The translations under genes were made by a program, and so were the position numbers. This document shows, piece by piece, positions 15,537 through 23,721 of a DNA stretch of 26,335 bases; the first letter of the stretch is position 1; each line of letters opens with the position of its first letter. The notes beneath the pieces were generated by a model. The model saw only the letters and a program-made list of their open reading frames with translations, was not told where the DNA came from and searched no databases. The DNA comes from Pseudomonadota bacterium (lineage in GTDB: Bacteria; Pseudomonadota; Alphaproteobacteria; Rhizobiales; Tepidamorphaceae). The stretch is from positions 1-26,335 of the forward strand of contig JAEWYT010000217.1 of the NCBI GenBank assembly GCA_023458595.1, written 5' to 3'.

Positions 15537-15611
15537 GCGGGCGTAGCTCAGGGGTAGAGCACAACCTTGCCAAGGTTGGGGTCGTGAGTTCGAATCTCAT
15601 CGCCCGCTCCA
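15537..15611 (+). tRNA. tRNA-Gly (anticodon GCC)
   Basis: A complete cloverleaf can be drawn. The acceptor stem GCGGGCG (15537-15543) pairs with CGCCCGC (15601-15607). The D-arm reads GCTC...GAGC. The anticodon arm is CAACC-TTGCCAA-GGTTG with anticodon GCC. The T-arm is GTGAG-TTCGAAT-CTCAT. Discriminator T and an encoded CCA end it at 15611. It lies just 23 bases from the end of hutX, which faces it. Confidence 0.97.
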
Positions 15612-15634
15612 GTTTCCTCCCTAAAAATCGACGG

Positions 15635-16168
15635 TCAAGTCCCGGAAGCGGCGCCTCGGGCCGTCGCGAGCCTGTCGCGAAGCCTTTCGAAGGCGGCGAC
15701 CTGGGCGGGGATCAGCGCGCGGTTCTCGTCGCGGCCCAGATAGACCTTGAACATGCAGCCTCCGTCGCGGTTGTGGAACTGCACCGAGCGGGTGTCGCTC
15801 GTGAACAGGGGCCGCGAGACGAAGCTGATCGAGGCGCAGTTGTCGGCCTTCAGGTGGCCGCCCAGGGGCGCGCCGTGCAGATTGAAGAAGCCGCGCGCCG
15901 AGGAACCCGGCGGGATCGCCGCCTTGCATTCCAGGATGACGTCGTCGGTGTGAACGAGGAAGGTGACCTCGCCCCAGGAGGTCATTTCGGCCATGACCTC
16001 CTCGAAACGGCTGCCGGGAACGGTCGTCGCCTGATCCTCGGGGAGACAGGAGACGATCTCGGCCGGCGTGACGCCGTGTTCCCGGGCCAGATACTCGAGC
16101 ACGCCGCCCGGATCGTCGCGCAGCGCCTTCTCGACAGCCGCTCTCTTCTCGCTCGTCAGGGTTTCCAT
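15635..16168 (-). CDS. hutX: Heme utilization cytosolic carrier protein HutX
   Basis: Predicted 177-residue member of the HutX/HuvX family, cytosolic heme carriers that deliver imported heme to degradation enzymes. The family pattern is clear: VLEYLAREHGVTPAEIVSCLP near the N-terminus, FEEVMAEMTSWGEVTFLVHTDDVILECKAAIPPG, then GFFNLHGAPLGGHLKADNCASISFVSRPLF and the C-terminal GCMFKVYLGRDENRAL. Start ATG 16168 is supported by AAAGGAAGGA immediately upstream. It follows hutW by 37 bases in the same direction, so the two form an operon. HutZ, its usual oxygen-dependent partner in Vibrio, is not in this window; here the adjacent enzyme is the radical-SAM HutW. Confidence 0.94.
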   Translation of the reverse strand: METLTSEKRAAVEKALRDDPGGVLEYLAREHGVTPAEIVSCLPEDQATTVPGSRFEEVMAEMTSWGEVTFLVHTDDVILECKAAIPPGSSARGFFNLHGAPLGGHLKADNCASISFVSRPLFTSDTRSVQFHNRDGGCMFKVYLGRDENRALIPAQVAAFERLRDRLATARGAASGT

Positions 16169-16205
16169 CCGATCCTTCCTTTCCGTTCGTTCGGGTTCAC
16201 GCCGC

Positions 16206-17609
16206 TCAGGCCATCGCCGCCGGCTGCAGTTGCTGTTCGAGCCAGAGCAGCAGCTTCTGGGTCATCGTCACCTGCCAGAAACGCCCGGCCAGGGTGAGCT
16301 CGGCGCGCCCGTGCCGGCTCGCCAGAAGGCCGGCGCGCTGCCACTGGTCGATGACGGGCGCGAGGATCTCGTCGCCGTCCAGCCCCCTTTCCGCCAGCGC
16401 GCCCGTCAGCCAGTCGACGTCGAGGCGGCCGACCTCGAGCTGCGCCTTGACGGTGTTGAGGAACGCGGCGCCGGCCGACGTGCGGACCATGAAGGAGAAC
16501 CGTCTCTCGCCCTTCGCGACGGCGTCGAGATAGGCGTCGAGATCGCCGGCCAGGCGGAACGAATGACCGTCGAGGAAGCCGCCGGCGCCGGAACCGAAGG
16601 CGAGGCAGCTCGCGCCCGCCTTGACGAGCAGGTTGTACAGATTGCGCTCGCGGGTGGTGCGCCGCCAATGGGTCGTCGACAGGGTGGTCCAGCCGGCCCT
16701 GTCGAGGATCTCGGCCCCGCCGCGGTAGAACTCCCCGAACGCGCCGGGCGGCGTCGGCGCGGGGAACCGGCCGTTGGCGACCGCGGTGGCGAGCGGGCTG
16801 CGCGGCAGCAGGTTCAGCATGTAGAGATCGACCCCGTCGATGCCGGTGCCGGTCGCGATCTCTACGTCCCGCGCCCAGGATTCGAGGCTCTGGCCGGGAA
16901 AGCCGTACATGAGATCGATGACGATCGCGCCGCGGTCCTCCCTGGCCAGCTGCTCGAGGAAGGCGGCGACCCGCCGGCCGTCGGCCTTGCGGCCGAGCCG
17001 GCGGCGCATCCGCGTGTCGAAGGTCTGCACGCCGATCGAGATGCGGTTGGCGCCGCCGTCGAAACAGGCCCTGACCTTGTCGAGGTCGAAGCCGTGCGCG
17101 CGCCCCTCGACGGTGATCTCGCAATCGGGGGCGAGCGGCAGCGTCTCGCGAACCGCCGTCAGGATGCGCAGCAGGTCGCCGGCGGCGAGGGCGCTCGGCG
17201 TGCCGCCGCCGAGATAGACCGCGTGGATCGGCCCGTCGCGCTGGACGGGGACGTCGACGCCCTGCCGCAGCTCGGATACGAGCGCGGCGGCATAGTCGGC
17301 GCACCGGTCCGCCCGCCAGCGGTTCTGGTAGAAGCCGCAGAAGAGGCAGTGGTTCTCGCAGAACGGAATATGCAGGTAGGCGACCGACTTGCCCTGCCGG
17401 GCCTTGCCGGCGATCTCCCGCCAGATGCCCTGCCAGCGCTCCTCGGGCATCGGGGTCGCGGACAGGAACGGGTGCACGGCGCCCTTGCCGGCGAAGGCGG
17501 CGGCGAGCGGGTCGCCGGTGCATCGGGCGAAGAGATCCCCGATCTCCAGCCGCGTCCCGTGCGGCGGTCGGCGCGCTGGCCGCATCCCTGCATTCGAACG
17601 TGTCGCCAT
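16206..17609 (-). CDS. hutW: HutW/ChuW-family radical SAM heme-degrading methyltransferase
   Basis: Predicted 467-residue class C-type radical SAM enzyme related to E. coli ChuW, which opens the heme ring without oxygen to release iron and give anaerobilin. The iron-sulfur motif CENHCLFC supplies C84, C88 and C91, followed by the FYQNR that marks this family. The next blocks, VYLGGGTPSAL, ITVEGRAHGFD, RISIGVQTFD and VIDLMYGFPGQSLE, are those of the HemN/HemW-like barrel. A C-terminal domain (after about 300) includes NLYNLLVKAGASCLAFGSGAGG. ATG 17609 is chosen because GGGGGA lies about 7 bases upstream; a TTG at 17633 would add eight residues. It is the first gene of the hutW-hutX operon. A heme function is well supported by the hutX neighbour; the exact reaction is inferred from ChuW. 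Confidence 0.92.
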   Translation of the reverse strand: MATRSNAGMRPARRPPHGTRLEIGDLFARCTGDPLAAAFAGKGAVHPFLSATPMPEERWQGIWREIAGKARQGKSVAYLHIPFCENHCLFCGFYQNRWRADRCADYAAALVSELRQGVDVPVQRDGPIHAVYLGGGTPSALAAGDLLRILTAVRETLPLAPDCEITVEGRAHGFDLDKVRACFDGGANRISIGVQTFDTRMRRRLGRKADGRRVAAFLEQLAREDRGAIVIDLMYGFPGQSLESWARDVEIATGTGIDGVDLYMLNLLPRSPLATAVANGRFPAPTPPGAFGEFYRGGAEILDRAGWTTLSTTHWRRTTRERNLYNLLVKAGASCLAFGSGAGGFLDGHSFRLAGDLDAYLDAVAKGERRFSFMVRTSAGAAFLNTVKAQLEVGRLDVDWLTGALAERGLDGDEILAPVIDQWQRAGLLASRHGRAELTLAGRFWQVTMTQKLLLWLEQQLQPAAMA

Positions 17610-17636
17610 CGTCCCCCGACTGCTCCCGAACAAATA

Positions 17637-17651
17637 TGACTTTTGTAGTCA
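17637..17651. promoter_or_regulatory. Candidate operator dyad upstream of hutW
   Basis: TGAC-N7-GTCA lies 28 bases upstream of the hutW ATG in a locally AT-rich stretch (about 17630-17665) between two GC-rich genes. This is where an iron- or heme-responsive regulator would act. It does not match the Irr or Fur boxes I know, so the regulator is unknown. Confidence 0.25.
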
Positions 17652-17737
17652 CATTTATGCGGATACTAGCCGCGCGGGTGCCGCCGTCCATTGCGAAAAA
17701 CGGAAAAAATGTCGCAGCGGCAGCCTCCGCCGCCCCC

Positions 17738-17758
17738 CGCCGCCGCGGGACGGCGGCG
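17738..17758 (+). other. GC-rich hairpin in the leader of the homocysteine methyltransferase gene
   Basis: CGCCGCC (17738-17744) pairs with GGCGGCG (17752-17758) across a 7-base loop. There is no following T-run, so it is not an ordinary terminator. I tried to fit it to SAM-II-type leader motifs and could not. The remaining 17652-17864 sequence shows no gene. Confidence 0.3.
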
Positions 17759-17864
17759 ACACTGAAACAATCGTTTCCCGCCCGCAACACCCCGGAAATA
17801 CCCCTGAAACCGGCTTTGTCTATGCGTATCCCGAGGTCCCAATCCGACGACGGAGCGCAAGACC

Positions 17865-18818
17865 ATGGCCAAATACCGCAACGCCCTGCCGCAACTGTCC
17901 GGGACGTTTCTGACCGACGGCGGCATCGAGACCTACCTGATCTTCCACGAGCGCCAGGACCTGCCCTATTTCGCCGCCTTCACGCTGCTCGACAGCCAGG
18001 AGGGGCGCGATGTCCTGCGCCGTTACTTCGAACGCTACGCGAAGCTCGCCGTCGAGGGCGGCGTCGGGTTCGTGCTCGAAAGCCCGACCTGGCGGGCGAG
18101 CGCCGACTGGGGGGACAAGCTCGGCTACGACGCCGCCGCGATGAGGCGCGTCAACAAGGACGCGATCGCGCTGATGGCGGAACTGCGCGCGAAGCACGAG
18201 ACGGCGGGATCGAAATTCGTCGTCAGCGGCTGCGTCGGACCGCGCGGCGACGGCTACGACCCGGGCAGGCCGATGGGCGTCGAGGAAGCGCGCGCCTACC
18301 ATGCGGGCCAGATCCGCGCCTTCGACGCGGCCGGCGCCGATATGGTGACCGCGATCACCATGACGAACGTGCCCGAAGCGACCGGGCTCGCGCTCGCCGC
18401 CCGTAGCGCCGGCATGCCGTGCGCGATCTCGTTCACGACGGAGACCGACGGACGGCTGCCGTCCGGCGAGGAGGTCGGCCGGGCGATCGATGCGGTGGAT
18501 GCGGCGACCGGTGCCCATCCGGCCTACTACATGATCAACTGCGCCCATCCGACCCACTTCGAGGACAAGGTGAAGGCGGGCGAGGCCTGGATCGCGCGGG
18601 TCTGCGGCGTGCGCGCCAACGCCTCGACGAAGAGCCACGCCGAGCTCGACGGCTCCGAGACTCTCGACGAGGGCGATCCGCACGATCTCGGCCGGCGCTT
18701 CCGCGAGCTCAGGCGGATCATGCCGAACCTCACCGTGCTCGGCGGCTGCTGCGGCACCGACCACCGGCACGTCGAGGCGATCCGCGACGCCTGCGCGCCG
18801 AAGCGCGCGGCCGCCTAG
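17865..18818 (+). CDS. Homocysteine S-methyltransferase family protein
   Basis: Predicted 317-residue zinc-dependent methyltransferase of the BHMT/MmuM/MetH-N-terminal barrel family, which passes a methyl group to homocysteine to make methionine. The zinc-thiolate ligands are visible: C226 in MINCAHPTHF and the pair C295-C296 in GGCCGTDHRH. The N-terminal barrel strand is FLTDGGIETYLIF, and SPTWRASADW and VSGCVGPRGDGY follow, all typical. The methyl donor (betaine, S-methylmethionine, another sulfonium compound or a corrinoid partner) cannot be told from sequence. ATG 17865 has GGAGCG about 10 bases upstream. A MetE-core protein gene follows in the same direction after 169 bases, which suggests a shared role in methionine formation. 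Confidence 0.92.
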   Translation: MAKYRNALPQLSGTFLTDGGIETYLIFHERQDLPYFAAFTLLDSQEGRDVLRRYFERYAKLAVEGGVGFVLESPTWRASADWGDKLGYDAAAMRRVNKDAIALMAELRAKHETAGSKFVVSGCVGPRGDGYDPGRPMGVEEARAYHAGQIRAFDAAGADMVTAITMTNVPEATGLALAARSAGMPCAISFTTETDGRLPSGEEVGRAIDAVDAATGAHPAYYMINCAHPTHFEDKVKAGEAWIARVCGVRANASTKSHAELDGSETLDEGDPHDLGRRFRELRRIMPNLTVLGGCCGTDHRHVEAIRDACAPKRAAA

Positions 18819-18947
18819 GGCGGCCGCATCGGGCAGGCGTGCGGACCGGCCTCCTTCGCCTTTCGGGCACAACAGATTGTCCGGCGGCCCTACGGGCGCC
18901 GTCGGGCATTTCCGCAAGGCGCGTGTGCCGCTAGGCTGCCCTCAAGA

Positions 18948-18969
18948 GCGTCCGCCGGACAACGGACGC
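18948..18969 (+). other. Hairpin immediately before the ribosome site of the MetE-core gene
   Basis: GCGTCCG (18948-18954) pairs with CGGACGC (18963-18969), and the strong ribosome site GGAGGAAGG begins only a few bases later. The position could allow translational control, but no known riboswitch class was recognised. Confidence 0.3.
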
Positions 18970-18987
18970 CGGTGAGGAGGAAGGCCG

Positions 18988-20025
18988 ATGGGCGAGGTGC
19001 TGTTTCCGACGACGATCGCCGGCAGTCTGCCGAAGCCGTTCTGGCTGGCCGAGCCGGAAAAGCTGTGGGCGGCGTGGCGCTTCGAGGGCGCCGAACTCGA
19101 CGCCGCGAAACGCGACGCCGTGCTCGTCTGGCTCAAGGAGCAGGAGGACGCCGGCATCGACATCGTCTCCGACGGCGAGCAGTTCCGCATTCATTTCGTG
19201 CACGGCTTCCTCGAGCACGTCGACGGCATCGACTGGCAGAAGAAGACCAGGATGGGCATCCGCGACAACCGCTACGTCGTCGACGTCCCGACGGTGACGG
19301 CGCCGGTCGCGCGCAAGCGGCCGGTGCATGTCGAGGAGGTACGCTTCACCCGCGCGCATACGACGCGGCGCCTCAAGTGGACGCTGCCCGGGCCGATGAC
19401 GATCTGCGACACGATCGCCGACGGCCACTACGGCCGCCGCGCCGACATGGCGATGGCCTTCGCCGACGTCCTGAACCAGGAGGCCCGCGAGCTCGAGGCG
19501 GCGGGCGCCGACGTCATCCAGTTCGACGAGCCCGCCTTCAACGTGTTCATGACGGACGTCAAGGACTGGGGGATCGCCGCGCTCGAGCGGGCGGCAAAGG
19601 GGCTCAAGTGCAAGACCGCGGTGCATATCTGCTACGGCTACGGCATCGAGGCCAACATCAGGTGGAAGGAGACGCTCGGCGGCGAGTGGCGCCAGTACGA
19701 GGAGACCTTCCCGGCGCTGAACGCCAGCCGGATCGACCAGGTCTCGCTCGAATGCGCCAACTCCAAGGTGCCTATGTCGCTGCTCGGGTTGCTGAAGGAC
19801 AAGGACATCCTGGTCGGGGCGATCGACGTCGCCACCAGCGAGATCGAGAGCCCGGAGCAGGTCGCCGCGACCCTGCGTTCGGCGATGCGGTTCGCCGACG
19901 CGGAGCGCATCCAGCCCTGCACGAACTGCGGCATGGCGCCGCTGGCGCGCGCGGTGGCGGTCGGCAAGCTGAGGGCCCTCGCGGCGGGCGCCGAGCTCCT
20001 GCGCCGGGATTCCGGCGGCGGATGA
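18988..20025 (+). CDS. Short methionine synthase (MetE C-terminal core), MesD-like
   Basis: Predicted 345-residue protein equal to the catalytic C-terminal half of cobalamin-independent methionine synthase, with no N-terminal folate-binding half. The zinc site is complete: H213 and C215 in VHICYGYG, E255 in DQVSLECANS, and C314 in CTNCGMAPL. Family blocks GSLPKPFWLAEPEKLWAAW, GIDIVSDGEQ, LPGPMTICDT and QFDEPAFNVFM run through it. The wording GSLPKPxWLAEPEKLW and the long HICYGYGIEANIRWKETLGGEWRQYEETFP segment resemble MesD, a folate-independent methionine synthase that I recall working with a partner, MesX (DUF1852). No MesX lies in this window. A strong GGAGGAAGG precedes the ATG. It is transcribed after the homocysteine methyltransferase-family gene. 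The synthase activity is well supported; the MesD label is from recollection. Confidence 0.9.
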   Translation: MGEVLFPTTIAGSLPKPFWLAEPEKLWAAWRFEGAELDAAKRDAVLVWLKEQEDAGIDIVSDGEQFRIHFVHGFLEHVDGIDWQKKTRMGIRDNRYVVDVPTVTAPVARKRPVHVEEVRFTRAHTTRRLKWTLPGPMTICDTIADGHYGRRADMAMAFADVLNQEARELEAAGADVIQFDEPAFNVFMTDVKDWGIAALERAAKGLKCKTAVHICYGYGIEANIRWKETLGGEWRQYEETFPALNASRIDQVSLECANSKVPMSLLGLLKDKDILVGAIDVATSEIESPEQVAATLRSAMRFADAERIQPCTNCGMAPLARAVAVGKLRALAAGAELLRRDSGGG

Positions 20026-20245
20026 GAAGGTCGGGCGGCCCGCCCCCCAATCGCGAGCCGCCCGGCGACGGGGCCCTTCCGGGCCGCCGCCGCATCCGTG
20101 TTGTCCGCCACGCGCGCGGGACGCGGCCCCGGCGGGCGAGGCGGCGGCGGCGCGACGCGAGCCGGGCAGCGGGCCGACAAGCAACCCCTTGGCTTCATTG
20201 TCGATTTTCATGAACGCCGGCTTCTTCGAGCGGTCGATCCGTTCG

Positions 20246-20289
20246 CACATTCGATGGCTCCGCCGAAGCATATCTCGACGTCGAATGTG
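20246..20289. repeat. 9-bp inverted repeat with a 26-base spacer
   Basis: CACATTCGA (20246-20254) and TCGAATGTG (20281-20289) are perfect inverted copies in the gap downstream of the MetE-core gene. They could form a stem-loop or two operator half-sites. No function is evident. Confidence 0.5.
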
Positions 20290-20460
20290 GCGACAGGAAA
20301 CTTAATCGAACCGGAACCGGACAGCTAAAATGCCGTCCGCCCGAAATATGCGTCGAACTTTAGGAAATTTGCGCCGACCGGATTGTCAAATCGCTCGTCC
20401 TGAATTTTCGCGGACTGTTCCGTGGCAGGATTCGCGAGGGCAGGGAGGCGCGAAACGGAA

Positions 20461-20491
20461 GGTTAATTCCGGCTTCGGGCCGCAATTAACC
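20461..20491 (-). terminator. Strong hairpin, probable glpD-glpK terminator
   Basis: GGTTAATT (20461-20468) pairs with AATTAACC (20484-20491), and inside it CGGC pairs with GCCG around a five-base loop, giving 12 pairs with a single C-C mismatch. It lies 62 bases beyond the glpK stop. Read on the - strand the stem runs into TTCCGTTTCGC, which has only a weak T-tract, so termination is likely but not certain. Confidence 0.5.
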
Positions 20492-20553
20492 GTGCGAAGA
20501 AATTTGTCGCTTCCGCAATCTGCCGCCTGCATGGAAGCCGCCGCGGCACGCAC

Positions 20554-22043
<1,490 letters not shown>

Positions 22044-22047
<4 letters not shown>

Positions 22048-23570
22048 CCGTTCACTCCCTCGGGCGCGGCGGCTTGCTGCCGCGCCATCCAGTCGTCGAG
22101 GCGTTTCGCTTCGTCCGCCGTCAGGCGCAGGCCGAGCTTGGAGCGGCGCCAGAGCACGTCCGCGGCGGAGCGCGCCCATTCGTTGGCGATCAGGAAGCGC
22201 ACCTCGGCCTCGTGAAGATCGGCGCCGAAGCGGACGCCGAGATCGTCCGTCGAGGATGCATCGCCGAGAATGCGGCGCGTCTCGGTGCCGTAGTTGCGGG
22301 CGAGGCGGCGAAGCAGCGGGCGCGGCAGGCCTGCATAGTCGGCGGCGAGCATGTCGACCAGACGATCGAACCCGTCTGGGGCGAAATCGCCGCCGGGCAG
22401 CGCCGCCGTCTTCGTCCAGGCCGGTCCGCGCCTTCCGAGGATCGACTCGATGTCCGTCATCGCCGCTTCGGCGAGGCGGCGATAGGTGGTGATCTTGCCG
22501 CCGAAGACGTTGAGCATCGCGCCGGCCGCGGCATCGCCGTCCGTCTTCAGCACGTAGTCGCGCGTCGCCTCCTGCGCCTTCGAGGCGCCGTCGTCGTAGA
22601 GGGGACGGACGGCGGAGTAGGTCCAGACCACGTCGGCGGGGGTGACGGGCCTTTCGAAATACTCGTCCGCCGCCGCGCAGAGATAGGCGATCTCGGCGTC
22701 GCCGATCGAGATGTCGTCGAGGTCGCCGTCGAAGTCGCGGTCGGTGGTGCCGATCAGGGTGAAGTCCCGCTCGTAGGGTATCGCGAAGATGACGCGGCCG
22801 TCGGCGTTCTGGAAGATGAAGCAGCGCGGATCGTCGAAAAGCTTGCGCACGACGATGTGGCTGCCCTGGACGAGGCGGATGTTGTGGACGCGGTTCAGGC
22901 CGGCGACGCCGGTCAGCACCTCGTCCACCCAGGGTCCGGCGGCGTTGACGACGAGGCGGGCGGTGACCTCGCGTTCCGCGCCGGTCGTCCCGTCCTTCAG
23001 CACGATCCGCCAGCCGCCGTTCTCTCGCGAAAGCCCCGCGCACTCGGTCTGCGTCATGACGTCGGCGCCGCGGGCGGCCGCGTCGCGGGCGTTGAGCGCG
23101 ACGAGGCGGGCGTCCTGCACCCAGCAGTCGGAATATTCGAAGGCTTTCGAGAAGCCGGGCTTCAGCGGCTCGCCCGCCGGGTCGGACCGCAGGTCGATCG
23201 TGCGGGTCGCGGGCAGGCGCCTGCGGCCGCCGATGTGGTCGTAGAGGAAGAGCCCGAGGCGCAGCATCCAGGCGGGACGCAGGCCCGCGTGATGCGGCAG
23301 CACGAAGCGCAGCGGCCAGATGATGTGCGGGGCGTTCGCCCACAGGACCTCGCGCTCGACGAGCGCCTCGCGGACGAGACGGAACTCGTAGAACTCGAGA
23401 TAGCGCAGGCCGCCGTGGATCAGCTTGGTGGAGCCCGACGAGGTGCCGCTGGCGAGGTCCCGCTTCTCGGCGAGCCCGACCGAGAAGCCGCGCCCGGCCG
23501 CGTCGCGGGCGATCCCCGCGCCGTTGATGCCGCCGCCGATCACGAAGATGTCGTATGTGAAGCCAGACAC
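22044..23570 (-). CDS. glpD: Aerobic glycerol-3-phosphate dehydrogenase
   Basis: Predicted 508-residue FAD-dependent, membrane-associated enzyme that oxidises sn-glycerol 3-phosphate to dihydroxyacetone phosphate and passes electrons to ubiquinone. The FAD-binding motif GGGINGAG stands at about 12-19. The family signatures GTSSGSTKLIHGGLRYLE and VYSAVRPLYDDG-type blocks, GSHIVVRKLF, FAIPYERDFTLIGTTDRDF and FGGKITTYRRLAEAAM follow, ending with the helical C-terminal cap. I place the start at GTG 23570 (VSGFTYDIFVIGGG), because the protein family begins there and the reading from 23666 adds about 32 residues of no known kind; the ribosome site (GGGAACAG) is only fair. It diverges from the molybdopterin subunit gene with a 151-base shared regulatory gap and leads the glpD-glpK operon. 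Confidence 0.96.
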
Positions 23571-23600
23571 GATCGCTGTTCCCGGTTCGACGCTCGGATC

Positions 23601-23628
23601 CGTCCGCAATCCTGCCGATTCGCGGACG
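23601..23628. promoter_or_regulatory. Candidate operator dyad in the glpD / molybdopterin-subunit divergent gap
   Basis: CGTCCGC (23601-23607) and GCGGACG (23622-23628) are inverted copies 14 bases apart, 31 bases upstream of the glpD start. They lie in the only intergenic space between the two divergent genes. The regulator is unknown. Confidence 0.25.
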
Positions 23629-23721
23629 CATGGCCGATATTCGGCTACCGTTATTGCCGCACCCACCGCCGGGCGCTAGCTTTTCTGAAGACCCATTCCC
23701 CCGACCGGCACAGGGTACCCC

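Larger units (their letters stand above)
20026..20553. other. 528-base gene-free gap between the MetE-core gene and glpK
   Basis: No credible coding frame is seen on either strand; frames present are shadows with unlikely composition. The left third is very GC-rich (GGCCC-TTCC-GGGCC at 20072-20085). From about 20190 it becomes noticeably richer in A and T and holds two clear inverted repeats (20246-20289 and 20461-20491, listed separately). It could hide a small RNA or simply be the convergent space of two operons. Confidence 0.6.

Noticed and set aside
17652..17864. A SAM-type riboswitch in the leader of the homocysteine methyltransferase gene
   Set aside because: Only a GC-rich hairpin is visible; I could not identify the conserved core of SAM-II or other known classes.
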